NCBI GenBank assembly: GCA_023846275.1
Contig: CM043875.1
Location: 23,998,593-24,062,592 of the forward strand
Length of the DNA stretch: 64,000 nucleotides
Source of the DNA: Vanilla planifolia
Taxonomy: Eukaryota; Streptophyta; Magnoliopsida; Asparagales; Orchidaceae
Reading direction: 5' to 3'
A program made the translations under genes and the position numbers. The notes below the pieces were generated by a model. It did not search any database and was not told the DNA's origin. It saw nothing but the letters and a program-made list of their open reading frames with translations. This document shows, piece by piece, positions 13,461-25,562 of this stretch. Numbering within the stretch: position 1 is the first letter of the stretch; every line of letters begins with the position of its first letter.

Positions 13461-13967
13461 ACACTTTCCTTTTAACAATCACAATAGATGTATTACAAAA
13501 ACTAGTTTATACTCTAGGTTTTCTAGGTGCATAAGAATCAAACTTCTTTTTACCTCTTCCCATATAGCATGCTTCTTAGAAGTACTACTTGAAATATAGT
13601 TCAATAAGAAAGAGAGTGAATTACTAGAATTAAAAAATTTAAATTCTTAAAAATATTTTAATTTCTATTCTAATAATAAAGTTTTCAAAAATCATGAAAA
13701 AAATAAAGTACAAAAATTTAAATATATACACAAGTAATTTTTAGATGATTTGGTTTAAAATCAAGTCTATATTCACCCAAAAAAACTAAATATAAAAGAA
13801 ATAATATAAACCTTTAGTGAAAAGACAAGTAAACTAAATAAGAAAATAAAAATGGGCTACAATAACCTTATAACAAAATAAAATTGGAAAAAAGAGAAAA
13901 GAAGACAATGATAAAAATTCTTACAAACAAATTCCTATGCTTAACAAAAAACTCAACAATGCATAAA

Positions 13968-13972
13968 TAATT
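13968..13972. repeat. Target-site duplication (left), TAATT
   Basis: TAATT lies immediately before the TG of the solo LTR and is repeated exactly at 17001-17005. Confidence 0.85.
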
Positions 13973-15867
13973 TGTTATACCCGGTAAAATATTATAGGTT
14001 TAATCTTCAATAATTCAATTGTGGCTTGGATGATTTCAGATCGACAGTAGGATGAGCCAGGAGCTCAATTGGAGGCTATTGGAATTTCTGAAATTTTCTG
14101 AGGATTTTTCGGAGCACCGAGATTTTTTTAAAAACCGGAATTTGGATTTTTTTCTTTTACCACGCGTGAACCGGACCGGAGCGGTTCAGCGAAGGCGAGG
14201 CGGTTCGCCGAGGTGCGTTTGCGCGTGCGTTTGGATAAGCCGCGGATAAGCGGATCGGACGGGCGAGATCAGCGGTGGAGATTAACCGGCTGATCGGGTG
14301 TTAAGCGGCGCTTTTGGAAGGTCAACCGGCGCTTAATGGGTCTTAACGGGTTATTACCGGTTTAAGCTGGGTATTTAACCTAAACTGTTCGGCTGTTAGG
14401 TTTCGAACGGCGGCTAGAGGCGAAGTGTTCGCGGCGAACGGCGGTACTTTCCGGCAGCCTTCCAAGGGGCTTTTGGTAACCGGAGGTTCGCGGGACAGAG
14501 GCGAGCATTTTGGTACCGGTTTCGTTCGGCGAGGAGCTGCGGTTGATCGCGTGCGAGCTTCACAGTCGCCGGCGAGCAAAGGTAGGAAATTCAGATTAAA
14601 TTAGTTATTTAGCAAATTAAAAATATGGATTATTTTGCAAATAGCTACTTGAGCATGCAGATATGGGTTTTTGGAATTGATTAATGCAATTTATTGATTT
14701 TAGCATTTTAGGGTTCTTTTTTTTATGAAGAAGAATATATAAAATTTTCGCCGAATTGGAATTTCTGTGCATAGAAGCATGCCTTAGGTTTTGATATTAT
14801 CATATTGCCATTATTCAGGTTATCTGAATGCTAGAATGATTTTAATTTCATGAATTGGCATAGTTGGATCGGACAACACTTCGGCGAAAATTTTTGCATG
14901 GACATTTAGCTTCGCGACTTGATTATATGGAATTTTTAGGCTAGTACGAGCTTTAGGCTAGCGTTTCCTTGCGTTCGGTCGCCGGAAATCGACGGGGAAA
15001 ACGGAGACTTCCGGAAAGTCGACGGTTAGAATTTCGCGGGTGACGGGCGAAGGAAGGGGATGAATTAGGGCTAATTAGGGATTAGTCTGATTATTAAGTG
15101 AATAATTATTTTAATTATTAATATTTATATGTTAAGCGTCGGCCCGAATTCGGATTATTAACTTCGGCCGACGGGGTTCTCGGCTCAGCGCGTAAGGGTT
15201 CCGAACCAGCGACGAGAACCGGTTCAGGGGAAGTGCGGCGCGGAGGAGAGAGAAGCGGAAGAAAAAAAAAAAATTTAATTCGGAAATTAATCCGAATTTT
15301 CGGAAAAAAAGGATATGCGGAATTTAAATTCGGAAATTTATTCCGAATTTCGGAAAATGGATAAAGGGCAGAAATTTATTTTGGAAATTAAAATTTCCTG
15401 AAGTGAGGAAGAGGTGATTTTTGGAAATCACGTAGCCAAGTTGAAATTGACTGTTGGAAATTATCCATAAATTCAGTGCAGCTGGATTAGTTGGAAGGAA
15501 GTGTGACACTTGGGTGTTACCAGAATAGTCAGAATTTTTGGTACAGTTTGTGTTGCTTGGATGACAATGACATGGATTGAGTCAGTTTACTCAGTGTTGG
15601 CATATTTCATGGATTGGCATATTGGACCGGACTACTATAGGCCCTATATGATGTTTTAGGGTAGTTGTGGTAGGTAACTGTGCGGTACAGACTTAGCTTT
15701 CACAGTATACATGTGGACTGGTATGCGCCTTATTGTATCTGGACACATGTTGCCGAATCTTGGAGTTAGAGCTTGGCAATGACTGTAGGGGCGTGAGCTT
15801 CTATGGAAATTGTTGGGAGAGGACTTCTTGGAACGGTGGCTGAGTCGATCTCTTCTGGTCCATGAGT

Positions 15868-15989
15868 GTAGGCCTGCGCGCCTGAGAGTGGCAGTGGCAG
15901 GGGTGACTCGCCGTGGCTAGTCAAGTGTGTAGGCCTGCGTGCCTGAGGGTGGCAGGGGTGTCTCACGTTGGCTAGAGATCTATGTGACT
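15868..15989. repeat. Two-copy 61-bp tandem repeat inside the solo LTR
   Basis: GTAGGCCTGCG..GCCTGAG..GTGGCAG begins at 15868 and again at 15929, with moderate divergence. Confidence 0.75.
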
Positions 15990-16046
15990 GGTTCTGTCTA
16001 TAGTCTCCAGAAGATTGATTGACGAGAGACGCTGCGGTGTCGGGTG

Positions 16047-16148
16047 CTAGGCGTTGTGATGCGTGCACAGAGATGGGCGTGTCCCGCTGGCATGCTTTGC
16101 CTAGGCGCCATGCGTGCGCAGAGATGGGCGTGTCCCGCTGGCATGCTG
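16047..16148. repeat. Two-copy 51-bp tandem repeat inside the solo LTR
   Basis: The unit containing ATGCGTGC, CAGAGATGGGCGTGTCCC and GCTGGCATGCT starts its common core at 16059 and 16110. The copies are nearly identical. Confidence 0.85.
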
Positions 16149-17000
16149 CCTGGGAGCACAGAGAAGAGCTACTCTGGTGTGACTGGGGGTGACTGTGGTT
16201 GGTCAGAGTCTGGGACTGAGAGTGCCTTTCCACCCTACATTGTTATGCTGTATTTCTATACTCTTACTATTATCCTTCTCTTGCATGAGAGTTTTTTTTT
16301 ACTAGCTGTCTTTCCTACTGGGCGTAGCTCATTCCTTTATTATCTATATTTTTCCAGTGGCTCGGCAGACTTGACGCCACCCAGCTTTAGGTGGGATCGT
16401 GATCAGTAGGCTAGTGGAGGAGATCTGATCTGTGATTTTCTGAGACATTCTGGTTAGTTGATTGTTGCTGTTGGATGTATTCAGTGAGACTGTTATTCTT
16501 ATGTCTTGTATTATGTGAGGGTGATTCTGACTCATGTACTCGGATGGATGATGTGGTATTTGATGGACTGTGACTTTTCATATGAGTTACATTTTTATAC
16601 ACTATCTTATTTTCTATCTTGACGGTATGGTGTATGGAGCGCCATTTCATATCGGTGGATGTTATATATATATTTTTTTGTTGATGGTGAGGTCATTACA
16701 TGACTATGGAACTTAACCTTGGGGTTCAGACTTCTATTAGATCGGTTCTCCTACCGATATGGGTTAGGAGTATTGGGTCTAGTAGGAGTAACATTGCGCG
16801 AGTTCATCAGTTAATTCAGGAGTCATGAACCTGATTTGACGGTGTGCCCGGGAGATGGGATCCACATAGTTAAGGAAAGTAGGTGTGTAATGATGTGTTA
16901 TATCCTATGTTTTTCGTAGGCTACTCAGGTTGGTATGGGACGATCTGAGCTGTCTATATGTAAAAAAAAAAAAAAAAAAAAAAAAAACTGGACTGTAACA

Positions 17001-17005
17001 TAATT
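17001..17005. repeat. Target-site duplication (right), TAATT
   Basis: Exact copy of 13968-13972 immediately after the CA end of the solo LTR. Confidence 0.85.
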
Positions 17006-18711
17006 TAACTTAATCAGCTAGAAAATACGAGTTTAGCTCATTAGAAGATGAACTAAAAAGTTTAGAAATTCATTGAAGAAGGGCACAACATAAGAGGTGA
17101 AAATTATTAACAGCTACAAATTATTTCGAGCTCATAACTTGAAATTTCTTCTTTAAAATTTTTTAAAAGTTTTCATCAATTAACTTTTCTTAAAAATTCT
17201 CTTATTTATTGATATCTTCTAACGGTTAAAAGGACTTACCAAACTCCTAATTTAGTTGTTACATTTTCTCTTTCATAATTTTCAATTAGAAAATTAATAA
17301 TTCAAAAACGTTTGGCTAACGGCTCAAAATAACAACTAAATGAGCTATTGCACTAGAGCTATTGGATACGACTAAACTATAATCGTTTGATTATGAAAGC
17401 TACGTTATGAAATGGATGGAATTTAATCTCTGCTATTTTATAAATAGAAAATTGATCTAGGCCGTCAGATATAAATTGTGTTCTAATAATTATATTTAAC
17501 TTGTAGAGTGAAAGAAATATTGATTATGAAATCATGAAATTGCACTATTTGATGATTGATAGAATTAGCACTTTTGAAAAAATTAGATATAATGGTGATT
17601 GTTCGATCGCAAAATACACGATTGGGCGACTTACATCACTTCCACAACTTGGTAGTTTGTTGCACACTAAAAGCAATACTTTTAGTCTCACATGATAAAT
17701 TTGAAAAACTCTTTTCCCCATATAAGAATTTTGGTTCATGATAAAGACAGCCTTATTTCAAGGTTGGCTGCTTCTTGGTTTGTGCAGGATTTTAGCACCC
17801 ACACTTATCAGTAATCAAAAGATTAAATGTGAATTTAGAGTGTAATGCCCTCATTTGAGCTAAATTCAAATGTGTTTGAGATGTAAATAATTCTAAATGG
17901 GTTCGAGATTCATACCCCGACCCACCCAAATACTGTAACAAATGGCACAAATAGCAATGATAATTAGGAAGTGATTTAAGTGATTTAAAATTAGGCTTTT
18001 TAATTATTTTTATTTGAATTTCTTATTTAAATTATTATTAAAGAAAAATTTTAAGGATGTTGATTAAATTATTAGGAAATGTGAATTCAAAATATTGGAT
18101 GACGATCAAGGATATTAGAAATAAAATTTAATTAATTTTTTTATGTGTCTCAAAGGAATAATTTTAATCAAGCTTAATATTCTAAGAATAAAATTAAAAT
18201 ACTTAAAAATAAATCTAAAAAAAATCTCTTGGTGGTTTGTCATTATGATAAAGATAATTTTTATGAGATTTTATTTTTATTCTTTTCTTCTTTTAAATTC
18301 TCCCATAAATATAAGCATTGGCTATTCACGATCTAAAAATTTACTAAACCAAATTCATTAGAAATACTTAAGGGTTTTTATTATCAAATAAAGCATCATG
18401 ACTAAAGGTTAATACCACAATATTACTATCACTTTTTAGCACATTAAACTATATTTTCTTAATTCCAATTAGGTATAAAACTCATTCTATCTCTTTTCTA
18501 TGCTTAGTTCCTACTTACATAATATTCACATACAAATAATTAAATAATTTTAATTAAAGTTACATATAATATATTGATGTCATTTTGTATTATATTAGTG
18601 TCCTCATTGATCGAACTCATTTAATTCTTAAGTATAGGCTTTAATCCAGGGTATCACTATTTAATAATTCAATTGTTCTTAAAGTTTAACTACTCTTTTT
18701 AGGATGTCAAT
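17006..18711. other. AT-rich stretch without recognised genes, probably part of an old minus-strand element
   Basis: The stretch lies between the solo LTR and a minus-strand primer-binding site, where leader and gag of that element would be expected. No open frame shows a motif. At 17842 a TGTAATGCCC word, followed by a TATA-like block near 18305, resembles the start of another LTR, but I could not find its end. Confidence 0.35.
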
Positions 18712-18724
18712 CACTCTGATACCA
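18712..18724 (-). other. Retroelement primer-binding site (initiator-Met tRNA type)
   Basis: On the minus strand this reads TGGTATCAGAGTG, matching the TGGTATCAGAGC-type primer-binding site of plant LTR retroelements except at the last base. It marks the LTR/internal boundary of a minus-strand element: LTR towards higher coordinates, internal region towards lower. Confidence 0.6.
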
Positions 18725-18727
18725 TCT

Positions 18728-20130
18728 TATCATACTTCCCCTAATATCATATTTTAATATTAGTTTTAATATTTTTTGAATTAAAATAATCAAAGTTTAA
18801 GTACAATTAGAGAATACTACCAACATAAGTAGGAGATGAATGATAGTAAGACCTACTCTAATTTGTGTTCAAATTATATAATTTTTTAAATATTATTTAA
18901 GAAAACTACTAAAAATCAAATGAGCAAACTTTTTTAAAAAATTGTCCATATTCCCTTTATAAAAATTAATAATTAATAGTAATAATTACAAGAGATATAT
19001 AATATTTATAATAACAAAAAAATCATAAATACAATTTTAACATACTCAAGTCCATATTGCACTCACATAATCAAATATTTAATCTCCAAAATATATCACC
19101 GTTATCAATATTTTTTTATATAAAAAAATCTATAATTTTATCATTAGTTTATAGAGTGTAGTCTAGAACCTTTAGATATAGCTGTGCTTATAAAAAATAT
19201 TGATATAAATGCATACATTGATATATCACATCAAATACAATCATCTACATGTTATTTAAAATACATAAATAAAAAATATCATAATCTTTACAAAAATAAT
19301 TTATCAAATTTAAATATAGCTAAAATTTCTCATCTATCAATGCTTTAGGATTTTGACCTATAATGTAGTATATAATGAGAATGAAAGTCAATGAAGTAAA
19401 TTTGAATTTAAATAACAACATGAGATAAAATATGATAACAAGATAAAATATAAAAATACTATAAATAATATTAAATAAAAGCTTGTGATCAATATGTATA
19501 AATATATAAAAAATAAATTAATAAAAATATGATATCAAGATATGAAAAGATGTATAATCATTAAGAACTTATAGTCATAGTGTAGAAATGTATAAAATAA
19601 TGTAACTTCTAATTATGGTCATACATACACATATCCATCAATTATAATTCATTCTATTCATCTAAAATCTAATCTCTCTATATATTTATTTATTATTTTG
19701 ATTCTAATAGTTTTAAACTTTTTTTTATCTCAGTGTTATTTTTTATCTATTTTATAGTGCTCATAGATATCATAAGGACCCAAGTATTTCTCAATTGATT
19801 ATTATTATAATATCATAGAATTTTATCTCTCTATATCATATTTATATCAAATATATAATATGTAGATTTTATATCATATCATTTGACATTATATCATAGC
19901 ATATAGACTAACATGTAGGCATATCATATAATGTTTGTCTTATAATAGATCTTATCTCTAGGTTGTTAGATCACATAACAAATAACTCATCACATATTAT
20001 ATTTATATTATAGTGAATCTCATCTATGACTATTAAATCATATAGTAAGCAGCTCATCACATATCATATAAGATTTTATTTTAGTGATACCATGTCATAG
20101 CACAACATCTCATTTTTGCTCTCTATAAAC
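18728..20130 (-). mobile_element. LTR-like sequence of an old minus-strand Ty3/gypsy fossil
   Basis: The sequence adjoins the minus-strand primer-binding site at 18712-18724 on the side where the LTR must lie, and it includes the 180-bp segment (19945-20125) repeated at 7965-8145. The outer end is not visible; the LTR may extend well past 20130. Divergence is high, so the element is old. Confidence 0.4.
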
Positions 20131-20147
20131 CCACTCACTCACTCGCC

Positions 20148-20163
20148 CACACACACACACACA
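20148..20163. repeat. (AC)n microsatellite
   Basis: Short uninterrupted CA dinucleotide run. Confidence 0.9.
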
Positions 20164-23100
20164 TAAAAATCTCAATTATTTTTCTTAATTCACTATAAAT
20201 ATAATTAAGCTCCAAAAATTATAATCTAAGAATAAAAAAATCTTTTAAATTTGTTTTTGTCAATGATATGTTTACTTTGACATTTGATATGACGTTGTGA
20301 TGTCTCATATTTTGTTGAGATGATATCAAAATAATATTATTATGTCTTGGCTTCAAAACATAATATTTACTTGGTTGTATAATAACAAATTATACATTTA
20401 CTCTTTTGATTATAGGTTTGCATAATGATGACATCTCAAGGATGTCACAATAACTTTTTGACCTTTATAATGAAGTATTTTTTATCCAATCTAGATTTGT
20501 CCTTATTTAAAGGTCACATATCATTTAGTCATCCATCTCAAAACTACTTTAACTATAGCATTCTTAATCATGGAGCCTAGGATTTTCTCTTTGGTAATTA
20601 ATATGAGGTTTATTCTTCCCTTTACCTTTCGAAATCTTACATAAGAATTGTGCTTTTGTAAAACGCATTTCATCTTACTTTTATTAGTGAATGTTCACTC
20701 TTTACTCTTAGTAGGTGTAATAAGCTTATCATTTTTTGCTTAGTTCATCTGCAAACAATATCTGATTAAAGTAAGTACATTTGGATTCCATATTATCATG
20801 ATTCACATGGATTAAACTAAGAAAAGCTAAAATAAAACTCAAGCTACTAAATTTTGCATGTTAAAATAAAGTAACAATATTATAATGGTAATGACAAAAA
20901 ATTGAGCAATAATGATGAAAAAAATATCTCAATCCACATATCATCTCATAAACAACCAAAAAATGTAATACATATATTTTTAAAATTGTCATATAATATA
21001 GAAACATCAATTATCAAATGGTATAACAAAATCTTGATATATATATATATATATATCATTTCTCATTGAGTTCATAAATAAAAACACTCTCTCACACTTG
21101 GGTCTTAAACTATCATTTTAAAACCCCCAACTCTATACACATTTGCATCGTATCTTACAATATAAGTAGGAAATAATCATGATATACTCAATAGGAAAAA
21201 TTATTAACTTCGTGTAATAAAAATAATATGAAAATATAGTAAAGTAGATGATAAATAAGATAGAATAATAAATAAAATATTACATGATAATTTATAAAGA
21301 CATAAAAAAAGATACTAGATAAACTGCACTGCATATATTTTTGTATGAATTATGATCATATATGCATATAATAATCTCATAATATTAATATGATACAATA
21401 CTCATATCATATTGTACCTTTTCCTTTCTTTTTTTATTTTCTTATTTTTTGTTTAATTCATGTCATCTTTTTTAATTTATTTTTTTATAATCATGATTTT
21501 CTTATATGAATATTATCCTCATTTTTATGTCATATCTTTGTTTATCACTAAACAATTGATCACACTGCCAAGTATCCTATGCTCTTAGTGTTGTGATCTT
21601 TAATCAACAATTTAGGCACAAAAGATAGTAAAAGTGATTTCAACATATATCATGGAACAACCTCCCACATCATCAAGCATCCTTGCTCATGATGACAAGG
21701 TCATTATTGTGTCATGGCTTATAATTTAGGTACCAATGATAGTAAGGTGATTTTCTCATATCAAGCAACAATTATAACATAGGGCAATAAAGAAAAATCT
21801 TCTCATATTCTTATTTTCTCTTTCTCACAATATTATATATCAACATGCTTATTCTATATTATTTCTTTTTTTTTATTTATTTTATTTTTTTCTTATTTAA
21901 ATATTAATACTTATAACAAATACATACACACATACACACACACACACACATATATATATATAATAGAATGTCATGTTATAGATCAAAATATATGTAGATA
22001 AATCTGTCATATACTATGCTCATATTACATGACATTTCATAATATTATTTTAAAATAATGAATAACTTAATCTATTTATATCACAGTTATTTAGTTTGCT
22101 TAGTGATGATTTTGGGATATCTCTTCTTCTATTTTTCTTTTTTTCTTTATCTTTTCTTCTTATGTCTTGTACGATTATCATTATATTTTATCAATATATA
22201 TGTATTTTGTATGTAACATGCATTTGAAAGTATAACTACAATGAGCCTTTAATTTCTTGAAATATTTTATTTTAGTTCATTATTTAAACATTCTCATTAT
22301 ACTATTCAATCCCCCATATTATATTTTATGATCAATAATATATAACTATTTGTATGCTAAGACAGACAGATTAATCACATGCTTTAGCTCCTTCTTGAAG
22401 CTAATTTTAACATTATATGATCTCATTGTTCTATACGACCTTCATGTTTCTGCTACACACTTCTATTTAAAATAATATAAGATCTTATACTAACAAGTTG
22501 ATTGTACAAATTGATGGCTTATCTTACAGTCCAATATTTTAAGGTATCGTGTGATATTCTAATTGAATTATTTGTCATTTGTTGTCTATGGACTGGTTGT
22601 ACGGTCTAATGGATATTCTCATGTCATATGATTCCCTTTAGAAATTGGGTTCAATGTTGCTCATCTATTTGAAATGATTTTATCTTCTAATCCTCTTGAC
22701 CTAGGGATTCATAGTTTTCATTAGTTGAATCGTATGCGGTTCTAATTGCAATGCCCATTTAAGCCAATTGTATGGTATAATCGATCCAATTATACAGTGT
22801 AAGAGAGACTTGAGTTGAAAATTGTAATTTAGAAATCTTGACCCAATTCACGACCAATCCGAATCCATATCTCAAGCAAAACAAAATACATCAAAGTAGC
22901 ATTAAAAGAAAAAGAAAACTTGAATAAAATTATACTTTTAATAATCTTTTCTTCTAAAATTAAGATTGCCTCCTCCATTAACACTTTCCTTTTTCAAGGC
23001 TTAATTGTTATAGGTGCGAGTTGAGCAATAATCACTTAAAAACTTTCTCTTTTTGACCTAAACATCTTCCTCTACTTTCTCTCTCAAGCCCTCTTCTCTC

Positions 23101-24915
23101 GATCTCTCTTTGGTAATTGAATGGCGTAGAACAAAGATTTGTTGTCACTTTTTATATTAATAAAAGTATTGAATAGAATATTATTTTTTTTATTTTTACT
23201 TAGAAAATTTAGAAAGATATTTAATAACTTTTAAAAATTTTAAAAATTACAAATAATGCACCAACAAATTCTCTGTATTGAGATATTCTTAATGGTATTG
23301 CTTAGATCTTAATTTTGTCTATGGTCATCATGGTGCACTTTTGAGGTACCAAAAAAGGTTAATTTCTCAATTCCAAATCTATCTAGTTCAAAATGGATAT
23401 TAAACTCATAATTAATAACATATTTTATAATTAAGTATTTGGAATGTCATATATATTATTTTCACAATAAGAAGATCAAGCGTTTTCAAAATTCAAGGAA
23501 ACTATTAAACCTTTACATGAAGATATTACATTGAATTTTTGGAAACAAGGATAACATGGATCAAGGTTGAAGATCATATATGTGACCAATTTTTGGGATA
23601 AGTTGTGCAATCAATTTATTTAAATTGATCTAGTATAAGCTTGTTGCATTTTCATGGAAACTTAAAAAATGAGACCTTGCATATCATAATCATTTGCTTG
23701 AGAGTTAAATAGAATAACTTATAATTCAAATTGTTAAAACATTCTTCTCGAAGCATAGTATTTCACTACCATGTATGGTATATAATTGAATCGTTAGGAA
23801 AGTATAATATATTAAGCAAACTCCTATAATCCAAGACTTGCATGTAATATATCATATGTAAAGCTTTCATTATGACAATAGCAAATTAAGGTACACTAAG
23901 CTTCCTAGCCTAAATTTGAGACCCTAAGTACGATATTTTAATATTTTCGTATAGTGTATTTAGTTCAAACATGTTATAATAGATATGAATAATTAATATT
24001 TTCTTGAAATGTTCTAAACTTCCAAGATATTCTAAATACCTCTTGGAATATCAATGGCGATCAAGAATGGCTTAAGATGATTTGGGACAAGTGACAAAAC
24101 AATTTGAGACTTCAAAGATTGTTATCAACTTATAATATTTATAAATGTGACTCTTGAGTTACTATGCAATATTGTTTACTTCACTTGCAAGCTTCATATG
24201 ACATTGTGTTATGCTCGAGCAAATAACATGAGGCTCATGCTATGGATTAGGAACATATGAAAATTTTCTCTTATAAGAGTTTGATAAGGGTTTTCAATTT
24301 TTTTTTTATTTTTTTGCTTTTTTGCAAAGTTGTAATGGCCTACTCAAGGCCTTTAAATTATAGAGGCGAGAGCCTACTTTAAGACTCGATGTGAAAAAAA
24401 GAAAATTGAGTTTTAATTTCATGAAAATAACTCAATTGTATATTATTTTTCTACTAGCTATCATAAAAAAGAGGAAGTAAGAATTAGGCCAAAGTTTAGT
24501 TTGATTATTGATGAATGTACGATAGATTTAACATGAGCTGAATCACATAAATAATTAATATGTTTTTTTTTCTTTACTTCGTTGAATTTTATTGTCCATT
24601 ACATTTTATTTTTAAGATTTTTTTTGAAAAAAAAATTAACACATAATGTTTTTCAACATATTATGTCTTAATACTTATTATTTATATTTTAATAAGTAGT
24701 CTCACCTACTTAATATATTTTACAAAATTAAATATTATTTTTTAGTTTACTTTTTTGATTGTTGATCATTGTTGCAAGAGTATCAACAATAAGTTATTTA
24801 TAATGATAAATATTAAAATTTTATTTTATTATTTTAATTAATCATCTCATTATAATTTAGATTTTAGATTTAAATTATGATTAGTATTTTGTTATTTTTT
24901 ATTTTAATATTCACA

Positions 24916-24923
<8 letters not shown>
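20164..24923. other. AT-rich intergenic stretch, no recognised gene
   Basis: No coding sequence is supported. The stretch contains short simple repeats: (TA)n at 21037-21056 and a compound (CA)n(TA)n at 21921-21962. The patch 22500-23130 is less AT-rich and pyrimidine-rich near 23060, but shows no recognisable element ends or protein motif. Confidence 0.55.
21921..21962. repeat. Compound (CA)n(TA)n microsatellite
   Basis: A run of CA units passes directly into a run of TA units. Confidence 0.9.

Positions 24924-24951
<28 letters not shown>
24924..24951. repeat. (TA)n microsatellite upstream of the fructokinase gene
   Basis: About 14 TA units, some 440 bp before the start codon. Confidence 0.9.
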
Positions 24952-24955
<4 letters not shown>

Positions 24956-25039
24956 TGAATAAATAAATTTGATTTTTATTGCCATTTTTAATTATTTTTT
25001 ATAATACAAAATGATATTTCTTTAATTCTCAGCTTTTCG

Positions 25040-25390
25040 TATGAATTTGGAGTGCGAGTCTCACTCTTGAAATCTAATTTGTCGCTCTCTCCTTTGAGGC
25101 CCATGACGTGACAAAGGAGTCTTGCGCGTTATCTTCGATCAGCATCTTTAATTCTGGCCACCTCAACCACAGTAAAGTATCTTCTTCCAGCTCCTTTCCT
25201 CGGCACGCTCTCGTTTCGTATGCTTGATTGAGATGGAGAGTTGAAAGGGTTATGCTCTTCTTGATACCGTTTTTGTTTGTCTTACTTTTCTTATTGCAAA
25301 GCTAAACTGATCCACATTACGGGGCCTTGCTTAAGAATTTGAGGCGCTAATTAGAATCTATCCAGCACCGAGGAGAGTCCGGGTCTCCCG
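25040..25390 (+). promoter_or_regulatory. Probable promoter and 5' leader of the fructokinase gene
   Basis: Base composition changes sharply here: the far upstream DNA is nearly pure AT, while 25040-25390 is mixed and contains CG dinucleotides, as near a plant transcription start. At 25097-25112 the words GGCCCA and TGACGTGAC occur; these resemble plant site-II and ACGT-core (bZIP) elements respectively, an inference from short words. No clear TATA box is evident. Several upstream ATGs lie in the last 170 bases. The transcription start is not determinable from sequence. Confidence 0.45.
25252..25305 (+). other. Upstream open reading frame (17 codons) in the presumed 5' leader
   Basis: ATG at 25252 opens a frame of 17 codons ending in TAA at 25303-25305. 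The peptide is almost entirely Leu, Phe, Ile and Val (it starts MLFLIPFLF). It ends 85 bases before the main start codon. Two 3-codon frames, at 25220 and 25233, precede it. Whether any lies in the mRNA depends on the unknown transcription start. If included, they would be expected to reduce translation of the fructokinase. Confidence 0.4.
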
Positions 25391-25562
25391 ATGGCTCTGC
25401 AAGCGGTCGCCAATACCTGTATTAGCTGTTCTGCTGCAACCCGCCGGCTTCGATCTGGCAGCCCATCACCTTTTGCTAAGGCTGGTTGTGGTGGTCCCTG
25501 CCTGATTCGAGTTGCCATTCACAAGTCTATTCTTTCATCTTTCTTTGCCCGAAGATCAAGAG
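25391..25562 (+). CDS. FRK3: Fructokinase exon 1 (transit peptide)
   Basis: Start ATG in context CCCGATGGCT. The exon encodes 57 residues plus one base. The donor is AG|GTTGGA at 25563. Choosing this donor gives phase 1, exactly matching the two leading bases of exon 2. The later GT at 25568 (CAAGG|GTTAGC) would break the frame. The MALQ start matches plastid fructokinases I remember. The exon boundary is inferred from splice words and phase, not from a transcript. Confidence 0.8.

Larger units (their letters stand above)
13973..17000 (+). mobile_element. Solo LTR, 3,028 bp, Ty3/gypsy-like by size and ends
   Basis: It begins TGTTATACCCGG and ends GGACTGTAACA, so the termini are the short inverted pair TGTTA/TAACA, and it is flanked by a perfect 5-bp duplication TAATT. 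There is no internal coding region and no second LTR, so it is a solo LTR, the usual product of recombination between two LTRs. It is strikingly GC- and CpG-rich against its surroundings, notably 14160-14580 and 14900-15240. It contains internal direct repeats and a run of 26 A (16962-16987) just before its end. The large LTR size is typical of Del/Tekay-type chromoviruses, but no protein domain confirms the lineage. The intact ends and CpG content suggest a fairly young insertion. Confidence 0.82.

Noticed and set aside
14052-16650. Several open frames of 60-155 codons on both strands in the GC-rich region
   Set aside because: They overlap one another on opposite strands inside the solo LTR. 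GC-rich DNA has few stop codons by chance, and no motif is present.
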